The position numbers and the translations under genes were made by a program. Shown here in pieces: positions 44,140 through 55,044 of a stretch of 64,000 nt of DNA; within the stretch, counting starts at the first letter, position 1, and each line of letters starts with the position of its first letter. Origin of the DNA: Aselliscus stoliczkanus (taxonomy: Eukaryota > Chordata > Mammalia > Chiroptera > Hipposideridae); contig CM066727.1 in the NCBI GenBank assembly GCA_033961575.1, positions 117,478,434-117,542,433 on the forward strand, read 5' to 3'. The notes under the pieces were generated by a model. The model did not search any database, was not told the origin of the DNA, and was given only the letters and a program-made list of their open reading frames with translations.

Positions 44140-44368
44140 GCCCAGTCCGAGTGACTCACCTGGATTTGGGTCGTCCGTGTGCCTGCTCTGTGACCTTGGG
44201 CAAGTTACTAGTCTCTCTGCTGCTCATTTTTCTCATCAGTGTAGAACAGAAATAACAACATACCTACCTCACAGAGCTGTGGAGATTAAGATAATGAATG
44301 CGAAGGACTTAGAATTGTTCCTGGTATATAGAAAGTACTCAGTCAGTTATAGTTGCTACTGCTGCTTT
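44140..44368 (+). repeat. MIR SINE, nearly full length
   Basis: CCTGCTCTGTGACCTTGGGC, AAGTTACTAGTCTCTCTGCT, TTTTCTCATCAGTGTAGAAC, ATACCTACCTCACAGAGCTG and GTTCCTGGTATATAGAAAGT follow MIR order. Confidence 0.93.
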
Positions 44369-44374
44369 TATAGT

Positions 44375-46550
44375 TATTCTTAATATTCTTATCCTTTGGA
44401 TGAGAGGCAGCATTAGAGTATGCCTACACAAGATGAAAGGTTCTGCTGCCTACCACCTCAAGGTTAAGACTCCCGTTAGCCTCCACGGGGGAGATCCTAA
44501 GAATCCGGGGGGGAGGGTGGAAGCCAGAAGAATTATCCTCAGCTACCCAGAGCATCTGTTGTCCAACTTCTCTGGATTGAGTGAAGCTTCTCTTGTCTCA
44601 TATCTCTGATTATGTGGAAAGCTCTGCAACATCCGAGGGAGCACAGTCCAGATAAGACTACCCTCATGTCTGACACCAGCTGTAAGTTCAGGGGTCGCCA
44701 AGAGCACCTTCAAGTTTGATCCTTTGCTAAAAGGATACCTTATTGAAAGCTATTATATTTATGGTTATGGTTTATAGCAAGGAAAGGATACAGCTTGAAA
44801 CCAGCCATAGGAAGAAGTGCACAGGGCAGAATTCAAGAAAAGTCCCAAATGTGGAACTTCTAGCTGTCCTCTCCCCATGGAGCCAAGATAGCTTTACTTT
44901 CCCTGACATCGATGTGTGACAATACACATGCAGTATTGCCAAACAGGAAGCTCCTTCAAGCCTTGGTGTCCAGAGTTTTTATTGGAGCTCTATCACCTAA
45001 GCATGATTGACTTCCCATGTGGCAGTTCTCAGTCTTCAGCCCCTCAGGATGTTGAGCTCGTACCAAAGCCCCCACCCTACATCACATTTTTGCTGCAGCT
45101 CAAAGCCCACACCCTAAATCACATTATTACTGTCTGGCTGGTCCAAGGTCCCCTGGCAAACAGATACACTTCCATTAGTCCATGACATTAGTCCGAGAAG
45201 CTGAGGGCAAAGACAGACCTCATTTTGGGCAAGGTTAAATTCTTTTCTACATAGGTTTTTCCTAGGTCTGGGGGCACCATGATATGGGACATAGCCCCTA
45301 TCCCAGGATGCCCATAGTCTGCAGGGAGAGACAAGGTAGGTAACCAGTGCAGTTGGTGTGTAGTTGTACAACTGCCCATGACCTGGAGGGAACTGCAGTG
45401 AGGTTCTTCCTTGAAGAGCTGTCATGGCCTGGCGCCATGGAAATTAGGCTGGCCTGATTGGTGAAGCTTGTGTTCCAAGGTTAGGCTCATGTCGCATATC
45501 TAGATTAAAAGTTATTGACTGATTTGGACATGCTCATCAGTTCCACTGGCCCAGAGGATGTCCATATCAAGCCGACCTCCATCACTCACTGACTTTGGGA
45601 GCCAGAGGGCAGGGGAAGTGTTGAACTCCCTGGAACAAATGGGAAGCTTGGCATCTCAGTAACAGTTGAGATAGCTGCGAGGCTGAGCAGAAAAGTAAAT
45701 GAGTGTTTGACTGGGGACCAAGATGTATGGACATGATTATGTAAACTATCAGAGACCTGTCCACAAAGAGCCCTCACTTGGAAACTGCTCTCTCTAATGA
45801 TTGTAACAATAACACAGGACACCCATGGGATCAGGGAAAGAGCACAGCCATTCTTCCTTCACCTAAGTGTTTTCAGTGGCTGACCTGGCACCTTCTGGAT
45901 GGGAGAACACCCTTGGATGCTCTTTGGCACAGCTGCCTGATGGCCAGGGCCTCAGTCTCTATCGTACTCATTCCCATCTCTCACCACTCCCAGGAATTTG
46001 CTTACCCTGCCATTGACATCAACACCTTGATGGAAAGCTAAGCACACTGTCCCTTTTCCCTCCACCCACATGCATTTCATGTTTTCTTTATGGTCCTCAC
46101 ATTCATTCTCTGGGTCCCTGGGGTCAGCAGGGACCATCTCCATCAAACCAATTCAGAGGGGTGGTCACATGTGTCAGCCTGTAGAGAAACAGCCTCATCA
46201 AGAAGGTTGCCAAGTGTCAATGGGAACCATAAAGACCACATCTGGATGTGGCCCTCTGCAGTGGTGTCCCATTATCTTATGTCCCAGGAAGTTTCAGCAC
46301 CTGACAGAATTTAAGCCTCTTTTAGGAGGCTGGGCAGCACATGGCTTGCTACAATCCTTTATTTGCAAAGAAGAGAAGCAAACTCCTGTTATCATCTCAA
46401 AGCATCAATACCAGCTTTTCATAACTCAGTAATCACTGATGTTTTTCTGGGGTCAGGGGTTTCTGAGTAGTTTTATGATTTATTTTTTCAAAATCACAAT
46501 TTGATATCTCTGTATATAACCCCAGGGCAGCAAGAAAAAGGAAACTTGGT
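44375..46550. other. Unassigned 2.2-kb stretch
   Basis: No repeat family was securely recognised. Several adjacent open frames (103 codons minus at 45114-45425; 120 codons plus at 46070-46432) lack domains. Texture and internal near-repeats (CACCCTACATCACA / CACCCTAAATCACA at about 45070-45122) could suit an old decayed retroelement interior, but I cannot name one. Confidence 0.4.
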
Positions 46551-46554
46551 TCAG

Positions 46555-46960
46555 TCAATTCAAAAATGTTCATTGAAAATTTACAAGCCTAGCACTGCTG
46601 GGGTGCTGGGAATTCTAAGATGACAAAGACAGAGTCACAGTGCTTGAGGAATACACAGTCCAGTGAGAGAGACAAGCATGCAAATAATGAACCAGGCAGC
46701 AAAGGGAGCAAAGGGACTACTGCTCTCAAGAAGGAATGAACAATTCTTCTGCCAGGAGTGAGGATCAGGAACAGATTCCCAGAGGAGAGGATGTTTCAAA
46801 CTGGCCTTGGAAGAACATGAGACCTCCACAGATTAAGGAAAGAGAGAAGTTGTTCTAGGAGCCACACAGACTCACTAGGAGCCTCACAAGGAGAAGTGAG
46901 AACACACCTGTGTTCCTCAAGGACAGAATAGCCAAGGCCACCACCCATAGCTGCAGCAGC
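46555..46960 (-). repeat. L2 LINE fragment, antisense
   Basis: AAATGTTCATTGAAAATTTA, GGGTGCTGGGAATTCTAAGA, GACAAAGACAGAGTCACAGT, CAGTCCAGTGAGAGAGACAA and TCCCAGAGGAGAGGATGTTT match L2 read backwards. Confidence 0.82.
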
Positions 46961-46964
46961 TGTG

Positions 46965-47372
46965 CACTGCACCACTCCAGGGAAGGCCAGTTATCCAGAC
47001 TGTGATGTGAATGGTGTAGCTTGGAGCCATGCGATATGGCGACTGGATAGAGGGTGCATGGGAGAAGTGGGGGAGGCGTAGAGAGGATTTATAGAGGATT
47101 TCACTTCCATTTCATCTGTTGCCTCAGCCATTAATGTGGAATTGTTCAGCAAATATTGGTTGAACTACTGCTGAGTACTTGAGATTCTACCACATTTTGC
47201 CACTCTTGTCTAGGGCACCAGCAGAGGATATTAAGGACCATCTCCAATGACACTTAGCAATCCTGTCTGGCAGAAGGTGGTCATCACTCTTCAGATCTGA
47301 GGAGCATCATTGGCCCACAGTTCAGTGACAGGTGGATGTTAGTCAGTGGGACTGAGCCCCTGTTGCCTAGCA
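46965..47372. other. Unassigned stretch with possible L2 trace
   Basis: ATTGTTCAGCAAATATTGGT (47141-47160) may be another antisense L2 terminus. Nothing else was recognised. Confidence 0.4.
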
Positions 47373-47374
47373 TC

Positions 47375-47555
47375 ATAAACATCATAGAGCAGCAGGAGGA
47401 TGATAGTGACCATTCAGTTCAACACCCTCATCATATAAATCAGGAACCGAGGGCCAGAGAAGGAAATGACACCTTCAAAATCACACAGCTTGATAGTTTT
47501 AGAGTATGGACTAGAAACTAGGTCTCCTACCTGGAATCTCAGCAATCTTTCAACC
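47375..47555 (-). repeat. MIR-like SINE fragment, antisense
   Basis: ACCATTCAGTTCAACACCCT, ATATAAATCAGGAACCGAGG, CAAAATCACACAGCTTGATA and TGGACTAGAAACTAGGTCTC match the MIR/MIR3 group, as at 22290 and 24405. Confidence 0.8.
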
Positions 47556-48064
47556 AAATATCTAAAGAATTACAATTGAGTACCATGTATTTATCCTTCT
47601 TAAAATGGGGGATTGTGCATACCAGTTAAAGTAATCTACTACGATAGGTACCCCTTGAACTCTCAGTGACCTAACACAATAAAAATTTATGTCTCACCAT
47701 CATCACAAGCCAGGAGGGGTTGGGCAGCTCTCCCGGCAGTTACAGGGGTGTGGGAGGGTTCCAGCTTATGGTGGGGAAAATGAAGAAAACACATCCACTC
47801 TCACTGCCTTGGCCCAGGGGGTGACGCGCATCCCATTGGTGAGAACAATCACAGATTGCATCTAGATTGCCAGTGGACTGGGAAATGCAGTGTACCTGTG
47901 GACCCAGGTATATAAAATGGGGTTAGTGAGCCCCCAACCAGCATATGCCACAGATGTAATATGAAAAGTCCATGTCATAGCTCTTATCCCTAATGCTAGT
48001 AACACAATGTCAGTCAACCGAGGGGTTATCTGGTCTTTACCCCAGAGCCATCATCTCCTTCTTC

Positions 48065-48180
48065 TGCACCTCTCCCCATGTTCCATGGTGGAAACTATGA
48101 TCCAGAGTGCAGGGACCTGCCCAGGGTCATACCCAACTTCAAAGGTGCTTAAACCCAGGGAATCCAGATTTCAAGGAGCA
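48065..48180 (-). repeat. MIR SINE fragment, antisense, short
   Basis: ATGGTGGAAACTATGATCCA, GACCTGCCCAGGGTCATACC and TAAACCCAGGGAATCCAGAT follow antisense MIR core order. Confidence 0.65.
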
Positions 48181-48184
48181 TTCT

Positions 48185-49105
48185 TTCTCTCTTCTGGTAC
48201 ATCTGACGTTATCTTCAGGTGGCAGATACCTTCTCCCGGGGATCTATTTCATGGCAGCACACCTCTGAACTGGCTGTGTGCCATGAGGGGAGCGGGGTGG
48301 GTGGGGGGAATGTGAATCCCTGGAGAGGAAGTGGGAAAAGGAGAGAGGACCAGCTCTCTTGAAGCTCTTGTGCCCCACCGGCCAGCCCCACTTTCCTCTT
48401 ACTCTGCCATGGAATTGTTTGTTGTTCTCCAGAGTGAGCACCACAGCCCAGAATACTGACTTCTGGACCAGATGTTGGGGGGGGGGGTGCTGGCTCATAT
48501 GCTTATCCACTGCTTCATTGTCAGCTGAGCTTCCCCATGGTATAGAGCAGAAAGCATCGTTCCTTTCCACATCCAGGCACCACAGATATCAATCAGGACC
48601 TGAGGAAGGGTATTTCTGGGGGAGACATTGAGTTGGAAAGAGATGTGGGCGTTCAGTTTCTTCCCACGCCCACTTTCCGAAGGCCCTTGAAATCATATCC
48701 AAAGCCCCCTCACTTGGGGTTTGGGGAGCCCTTCCCGGGTACTCCTTACACATGCCTTCTGAAGCCTATTCATGCCACCTCTGTTTTCACCATCTCAACC
48801 TTCCTGACAGCATGTCAGGCTCATCACTTAGCTCCCTTTGGCATTCCTGCAGGCATTGTGAGGGTAAGACCAGGGCATGGAAGATTTGATTTGAAACCAT
48901 TTTGACAATGTGCAGCTGATATTGCCTCAACCAACAAATTGTTTAGTGCTCCAAAGCTATGGTCTCTTTAGAAATCACTTTTAAGTTCCTGTGGTCACCA
49001 CCCCCTAATTTTAAGCCCTTTTTATTAGCAGCTTTAATTCAGGCTGTTGATGCAACAAAGCTTTGATACAACAAACTTTTCTTTTCTTTTTGAGAAAAGG
49101 GATAT
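48185..49105. other. Unassigned non-coding stretch
   Basis: Contains a short G-run at 48477-48487. Frames of about 90-108 codons overlap on both strands without domains. No gene is called. Confidence 0.45.
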
Positions 49106-49124
49106 TAAAATTCCTTGGCCTCCT

Positions 49125-49278
49125 GGGCCAGCTGAGTGGTTCAGTTGATTAAGATCTCACTCAAGAGTGCAAGCTTTGAGCAACAGGGTCACCGGTTCAA
49201 TTCCCACATGGGCCCGAGCTGAACTGCTGATGGGCTGCCAACAGGTGGCAGGATGGCTCAGCTAAAAAAAATTAAAAA
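49125..49278 (+). repeat. tRNA-derived SINE, tail type A, with imperfect 17-bp TSD
   Basis: GGGCCAGCTGAGTGGTTCAG head, CGGTTCAATTCCCACATGGG (B box region), then AACAGGTGGCAGGATGGCTC and an A-rich tail with one ATT interruption. Flanks AAATTCCTTGGCCTCCT (49108-49124) and AAATTTCTTCACCTCCT (49279-49295) match at 14 of 17 positions, so this insertion is older than that at 9177. Confidence 0.92.
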
Positions 49279-49524
49279 AAATTTCTTCACCTCCTTGGTG
49301 ACTGGCGCTGTGTTAATTGCTTTCATTTACCTTATTATCTCATTTTACACACAAAGCATGATGTGTCCAGTTGCTGTGTGACAGACAGGTACTTAATTAG
49401 ACACTGCAAGGGTCAAAGGTGATTTTAAAATGGCTCCTTTCCTCCAGGAACTCAGCCCAGTGCCATGATGGTTTACCACCATCGTGATCACTAGCAACAG
49501 GTCCCGGTTACTGAGTGAGCTCAG

Positions 49525-49728
49525 ATTTCATACAGGCAATGCACAGAGCGGACATGCATCACCTCATTTATTCGGCACACCACTCCTAGAAGGTAGGTGT
49601 AATTATTCTACCCACTTTACAGCCAGGTAAGCTGAGTATCACCTGCCCAAGGCACTGAGCTAGTATGCAATAGGGCTGGTAGTGAACCCGCTGACTCTGG
49701 AGTCAAGACACTGACTGTCACAAATAAT
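49525..49728 (-). repeat. MIR SINE, antisense
   Basis: CACCTCATTTATTCGGCACA, GAAGGTAGGTGTAATTATTC, TACCCACTTTACAGCCAGGT and CGCTGACTCTGGAGTCAAGA follow antisense MIR order. Confidence 0.92.
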
Positions 49729-50024
49729 GCAACTAGAGGCCAGAACCGTGGAAAGGGCTACAGCAGAGTGACAGACGGAAGGAGAGGTTAATTAGTTCTC
49801 ACTGGGGAGCCTAGGAAGGTGACCTAGATGAGCTGGAATCTGAGCTCGTCCTTCAAGCCTTGGCAGGGCTCCCAAAGGCGGAATTACATGGGAGGCAGTC
49901 CAATGGGAGGGCAGCTCAACCACGTAGACACATTCCTGCTTGAGACAGGGCCCTGAGGAGCCACTGGAGCAGAAGAGGGAGCCAAGTCAGGTTTCCCCCA
50001 TTTCTCTTTCCAGCTCTCTCCGGT

Positions 50025-50172
50025 AGGGTCATTACAAAGACATTTATATGATCCTGAAAATGATTACATTATAAAGAGTAGGGTTATCTCCTCCCACTTT
50101 GCAGATGGAACCCTTAGGCTCTGCTCAGAATGGCTGAGGCACAGAGCAAGCTTCTTAGCTACAGGGTTTCTG
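50025..50172 (-). repeat. MIR SINE fragment, antisense, divergent
   Basis: TTATCTCCTCCCACTTTGCA and GATGGAACCCTTAGGCTCTG parallel the 'cattttacagatgaggaaactgaggc' segment. Weak elsewhere. Confidence 0.55.
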
Positions 50173-50174
50173 GC

Positions 50175-50845
50175 CTGCGGTGAGCTGGCAAACCCCGGAG
50201 CAGCCTGTGGGCCCCTCTGCCCGGGCAGGGAGGTGCAGGGCATTCGCCTGCCGATTGCCTGCATTCTTTCCTGAGCTCTCACCTTTCCAATGCAACAAGA
50301 CGACTCTATGTGTTGTAATCTCAGGCACAGCTTGAGCCACCATTCCTGGAGCTTTCCAGGCCTTTTTTTCTGGAAGCAGAGTTTAAAGGACCAAATGTTT
50401 GGACAAAGGGCCTGGAGTCCTACTCCTTGGCAACTGTGCTCCGATGACTGTGGTTCCCTGCCTGCCTTGTGTCCAGGCCGGGCACACTGCTGCCCCTGCA
50501 GATAAAAGCCTCAAGTTTCTGCTCTGAAGGTGACCAGAAATGAGCTAGAAAATAGGCAGCGAGTCACTGTTATCAGCAAATGAAGTGTTTTTGAAGTAGT
50601 GATTAACACTCTGAGGATGGGGCAAGCATAATTCAGCTGCAATCACAGCAGGAGAGAGGAGGCAGGCAGGAGAAAGACCTTCCTGGCTACTGGGATGGCC
50701 AGAAGGCAAGGGCCATGTGGCATCTTCTTCAGTAGACATCCAACTGGGAGAAGGGAGGTCAGTCCTGAAGGGGGCGTTCACCATGACCAGGAGCCTGGGG
50801 AGAGTTCTCCACATTGGGAAAAGGCCGTGCTTAGGTTTTACTGTG
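50175..50845. other. Unassigned non-coding stretch
   Basis: No repeat or gene was recognised. Confidence 0.45.
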
Positions 50846-50849
50846 GCCC

Positions 50850-50960
50850 CGATCACCTGGGGATCTTGTTAAAATGCATGCACGGATTCAGGTGGGACCC
50901 ACAAATGCATTTTTAACCAGCTCCTGGGAACAGCTGCTGCTTCTGGGCTGAGGACCCCAC
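50850..50960 (+). mobile_element. MER5A-like hAT-Charlie fragment
   Basis: GATCACCTGGGGATCTTGTT, AAAATGCATGCACGGATTCA and CATTTTTAACCAGCTCCTGG are the MER5A-group phrases in order. Confidence 0.85.
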
Positions 50961-51067
50961 ACCCAGAGCAAGGTGACAGAGGAGGAGGCAGTAGAGTTCT
51001 CCATGAAGCAAGTGGATTTGAGACTCAGGTGTGACTTTCCAATTTTGATTTTCTCTTTTAAAAATCC

Positions 51068-51535
51068 GGGCCGGCCGAGTGGCGCACTGGTTAAGAGCTG
51101 GTTTTGGGATGCCAGTGGCCCTGGTTCGGATCCCACATGTGAGGGCCAGTGACATTGCCCTCTACAGCTAACAACAGCTCCACCTGGAGCTCGGCTGTGT
51201 GAGCCCCGGAGACGGTGTAGGCTGCAGCCCCTGCTGCAGTGGGCTGCCATAGGCTACAGTGAGTGGCTGGCAGCCAGCATGAGTGGCTGGCAGCCAGCGT
51301 GAGCTGCCAATAGCCACGGTGAGCGACCAGCCAGAGGCCGGCGACAGATCTGCCTCATCCGGGAAGAGCGCAATGATGATACCAACATGGGCCAGTGAAG
51401 CGACATCCTCCACAACTAGACTGAAGAACAAAAGGACAGCAACTTGTCTGTTCCCCTTCCCCGGTTCCCCAACGCTGTTCCCCTCCCCCAATTCCCCAAT
51501 AAAATATTTAAAAATAATAATAATAATAATAATAA
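51068..51535 (+). mobile_element. Composite retroposon: tRNA-SINE head, 20-bp repeats, second SINE module, AATAAA/TAA tail
   Basis: Flanked by TAAAAATCC on both sides (51059-51067 and 51536-51544). Modules in order: (1) a type B SINE head with pol III A box TGGCGCACTGG (51080-51090), B box GGTTCGGATCC (51123-51133) and GGGCCAGTGACATTGCCCTC; (2) CTACAGCTAACAACAGCTCC linker; (3) about six 20-bp units (51221-51340); (4) a module homologous to the type C SINE at 15807-15935 (AGCGCAATGAT, CCAACATGGGCCAGT, TCCACAACTAGACTGA); (5) a C-rich segment with repeated GTTCCCC; (6) AATAAA (51498-51503) and (TAA)n. The plan of SINE plus VNTR plus second retroposon recalls hominoid SVA, assembled here from unrelated parts. 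No coding capacity; it would depend on L1 enzymes. Confidence 0.85.
51221..51340 (+). repeat. 20-bp VNTR-like array inside the composite retroposon
   Basis: Units in exact 20-bp phase begin at 51221, 51241, 51261, 51281, 51301 and 51321. The third and fourth (GAGTGGCTGGCAGCCAGCAT and GAGTGGCTGGCAGCCAGCGT) differ at one base. The others share the GAG/GGG start, a CTGCC/CTGGC core and a GT end. Each core pair CTGGCAGCCAG is palindromic. Confidence 0.8.
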
Positions 51536-51544
51536 TAAAAATCC

Positions 51545-51898
51545 TGAGGCATCTACCTGGGAGTGGAGGAGGTGAGGGCCAGCTGTGGGAGGAGAGTTGA
51601 TGCTGTTGCTGCAGGAGGAGCTGCGGGCTACTTCAGAGCCCCCCTCGGCAGGTGAACCCATGTGGTTACCCAGGACCGAATCCCCGGCAGGAACCTCATG
51701 CCCTGGCCTCTAAGGGTCAGGTCAGGCCTCGCTCCACGGGGGCAGAGGGAGCAACCTCACTGGGCCGGGGAGGGGACAAATGATTCCAGCTTTTCTCCAT
51801 CAGGTATACCTTCCAGCCTCACTTGATAAGACCAACACAATCTGGGGATGGTAAGATATTCTGATTCAGGACAAATCCAGATTACAGTTTGTCAAAAG
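51545..51898. other. Unassigned non-coding stretch
   Basis: GC-moderate unique-looking sequence following the composite element. No gene was recognised. Confidence 0.45.
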
Positions 51899-51899
51899 C

Positions 51900-52640
51900 T
51901 ATCCTTCAGTGACGTCTGAAGTGCGTGCACCTGGCGGGCCTGGGGGTCTGCTGTCCTGAGGAGACTATCAATAAAACAAAGTCCAGACCTAAAGAAATGT
52001 TTGGAGAGTTTATTTGAACCAAGATCTGAGGACCAGCCTGGAAGCAAAATCTTAATCGATTGAGAAAATGCTCTGGAGAATGGCAGTTTGCAGTCCCTCT
52101 TACACATTTAGAATCAAAGGAGGAAGTGTAAGCCATGTTAAATCAAGTCCATTGGTGGTAGAGTAAGGAGGTGGGAGAAAGCAAAATAGGGAAATCCCGA
52201 GAAGTGGATAAAAAGGAAAATGGAGAGACATGCACTCTTTTTACACTGGTTGGTACAGGGTAGGTGACATTTAACAACACAGCAGATAGAGCTGGAGGAC
52301 GGGCAACAAGGTAACAGGGGGAAGTTTTGGGGTCCTCTGCCTGGGTGCCAGTAGGTCTGTTTTGGAGGGGACTGGAAAAGAGAACTTCTCTGATAATTTA
52401 AAGGTATATTATCCTAGGTGCACAAGAACAATTGACAAGGCTCACTTAAGGCAAAGATAAACCTTTTACTACAGAAGCTATAGGCCTGGGGCATGACTAC
52501 CCACCATGACAGTTAGGAATTTATGGTCAGATCGTCCTGTGTGGTTGCTTGAGGTCACTATGCTTATCAGCCCTGCCATGTGGGTCCCCCTGAGATTGTC
52601 AGGCCTGCTTTGTAGCCCCTTTTTCATTCAGAAGACAATC
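51900..52640. mobile_element. Possible old LTR-like sequence
   Basis: The ATCAATAAAACAAAGTCC then GAGAGTTTATTTGAACCAAG and GATCTGAGGACCAGCCTGGA texture resembles mammalian class I LTRs that carry 'gagtttatttgagccaa...ctgaggac', and the stretch has no MIR or L2 phrases. No clear TG...CA ends, no paired LTR and no retroviral frame are seen, so this is a weak call. Confidence 0.3.
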
Positions 52641-52644
52641 TGCC

Positions 52645-53105
52645 CTGCAGCCAGCAGCACCAAGCTCAGAGTTGCATGCTAAGGAACTCAGACGTTTCCT
52701 TGTGTGTATGGTGGGGAGGTTGGCCCCTTTGCTGTCTTTTTTATTCCCCTCATCATCTCAGCTAGTCCTCCATCCAGCTGAGGAAAAAGGTAAACTTCAG
52801 GCCAGGTTGGCCTCTTTGTCACCAATTCCAAATCACATGGGCCCACACTATAAACCACCCAGGAAACAGAAAGGGTTCCTACCATTCACTTGCGTTCCAT
52901 TCTGCAGCCCCAGGGCAGGAGGCTGGGGGGCTTATCCCAGAGAGATGAGGCTGAGAGGCCAGGCAGTGGTCAGTGACATGGCTGCTCAAAGCCCCCTTTC
53001 TATCTGGGCTTCCCTGGGCCAGGTTGCTTTGCCTGCCATGGCAGCCTAGTACACTCCATTCGCCCCCTTACAGACTCCACTTACCAGCAACCCAGCTGCA
53101 GCAAG
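52645..53105. other. Unassigned non-coding stretch
   Basis: A 125-codon frame (52672-53049) has no recognisable domain and an antisense frame overlaps it. Not called as a gene. Confidence 0.4.
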
Positions 53106-53109
53106 GTGT

Positions 53110-53325
53110 CTCAGCAGTTTGGCTTGCTTTTGCTCCCAGGGGACATTTGGCACCATCTGGAGACATTGTTTGGTTGTCAGAGCTAAGGATAGGTCCTACA
53201 GGCATCTAGTGGGTAGAGGCACAGGACAGCTCCCCCCACTAGCCCCCCCCACACACACACACATGCAAGAAAGAATTACCAGGCCCAGAGTGTCATCAGT
53301 GCTGAGAGAAACCCTGCCCTAGACA
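53110..53325 (+). mobile_element. MER20-like hAT-Charlie remnant with CA insertion
   Basis: TTTGCTCCCAGGGGACATTT, GGCACCATCTGGAGACATTG, GGCATCTAGTGGGTAGAGGC, AGAATTACCAGGCCCAGAGT and GCTGAGAGAAACCCTGCCC give the MER20 order. A C-run and CA repeat (53231-53262) has grown inside it. Confidence 0.92.
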
Positions 53326-53654
53326 AGTGTCCAGGGGTCCTGGACTGACCTGGGACAGCTGGACACACAGGTAGCTCAGCTAGGACTTTGCTGGAACATT
53401 TCCCTTAGGATGAGGTGTTTATTTTCTTAAAATGCAGATCCCTGTAACTTGCTCTCTCATCCATCTGACTTTGTCATCTGCCTTTCACGTTGTCCTCAGG
53501 TTTTTTTCTGTGCCCAGCATTGAAGAGGTTTTAATAGGTGGCTGTGATCTAGCAGGTGAATGGCTGGGGAAGCCAAGGTCTTTCCTTGTATTACATTCCA
53601 TCTGGTCATCCTCAGCATCACATCACTGCAGAATTAGGGCTGGGCAGGGACCGG

Positions 53655-53812
53655 TGCAGGCTGTGGAATCAGACAATCCTGGATCTTGGCTGTGTGCCCT
53701 TCAGAACTGAGTTAACCTCTCTATCCTCAGCCGCCCCTCTTGCAACATGTATGTAACCAAGCCTGTAACCATGCAAGGGTTAGAACATAGTGGGTATTCA
53801 GGAAATGAGAGC
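53655..53812 (+). repeat. MIR SINE fragment
   Basis: GCTGTGGAATCAGACAATCC, TGGATCTTGGCTGTGTGCCC, GAGTTAACCTCTCTATCCTC and GAACATAGTGGGTATTCAGG follow MIR order. Confidence 0.85.
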
Positions 53813-53814
53813 TA

Positions 53815-54972
53815 CTAGCATGGTTATAAGCACCCAATACTTTCATGACATGTTTGTTTTTCCCATCCAACACTGCATAACCAGGAAGAGAAACCAAGTC
53901 CCTAACGTCGAGGAGTAAACACACTGAAGATGGCAGTAACCAGAGGCAGGAAGGGAGGTAGGGTTCATGCTAAACAAAACGGTGACATCGTGGCTGTGCA
54001 AACAGATGACCTGCTCATCTGGCTGTGCGCTGAGAACAGGAGTTTGCGAAACGTCAGGTCTGAGGCAGAGGCTGTTAGAGGTAGGGCAGCAGTGCAGGTC
54101 AGAGCAGTGCATGTACGACTGTGGCTCCTCTGGGGTGCCGTGTGGGCGTACGTGTTTGTGGCCAGGTGTGCAAGACTGTGTGTTGTCACATGGATTTGAT
54201 TCCTAGGCCATATATAGTGCTTTGGAGATTAGCCTTGTTTTGTGTTTTTGTTTTTCTCAGGTAAAATGCTGGCATTAAATACTATGCTGTTATTCATCAA
54301 TGTCTACTTAACTACTGCCTCTTCCCCCAAAAAGGATCTATTTACACCTATACTCATACATACCCGCACATGTAGGAGTGGTCAGCTTACTAAAGCAGGA
54401 ATATGTTTGTGTTTCAGGATTTAAAACTATGCTAATTCAGTAGACCAAATGAGTCACTCCGATTGGTTATCAGGTTTGTCTCTGAGCTTCCTTGCCAGCT
54501 AAGGAAAAAAGGGAAAGAGGACAAAATTACATAACACAGCATTTTTATGTGTGTCCTTGAATGCCATAGTGGACAATTCTCCCAACCACAATTTTACAAC
54601 AATGGCAGAAGTGGTTTTCACAACCACTGAGGGCATAGTACTAAACTGCAAGTTAGTGAAGACAGCTCCACATGGCTCCTGTGGGGCTGTGCTCTCGGTG
54701 TTTAGCTGATATGGGATAGGACTTAGGATGCCCAGAGTAGTAGATGTGTCACCATTCCTGATATTCTTTTCCCTAAGTAGAATTTCTCTTGCTCGGCTTT
54801 TTACCAGAAGTTGTTTACAGATAATTTGAGGTGTTACTTCCTTATGAGCACCTGGCTGCTGCTTTCCTAGATCATAAGCAGATACCTAACTTATATAAAA
54901 GTGCCATCTCCATTCCAGTCATCAAGTAGGCACTCTATATTCATCTCTTTGTTTATTTGTTCATTTTTCCCA
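53815..54972. other. Unassigned non-coding stretch
   Basis: The overlapping frames at 53843-54206 (74-89 codons on both strands) arise from stop-poor, CpG-containing sequence and show no domain. No repeat was recognised. Confidence 0.45.
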
Positions 54973-54975
54973 TTT

Positions 54976-55041
54976 ATCCATCCATCCGTCCATCCATCCA
55001 TCCATCCATCCATCCATCCATCCATCCATCCATCCATCCAC
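54976..55041. repeat. (ATCC)n microsatellite, about 16 units
   Basis: 66 bp of ATCC with one ATCCGTCC interruption. The His-Pro-Ser-Ile repeat frame across it is an artefact. Confidence 0.97.
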
Positions 55042-55044
55042 CTG

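Noticed and set aside
44375..46432. Endogenous retrovirus interior
   Set aside because: No flanking LTR pair, no primer binding site and no recognisable gag, protease, polymerase or envelope motif; left as unassigned.
51221..51340. CRISPR-like array
   Set aside because: 20-bp units are contiguous without unique spacers, and the context is a mammalian retroposon.
54976..55041. Structured tandem repeat gene segment
   Set aside because: A plain ATCC microsatellite.
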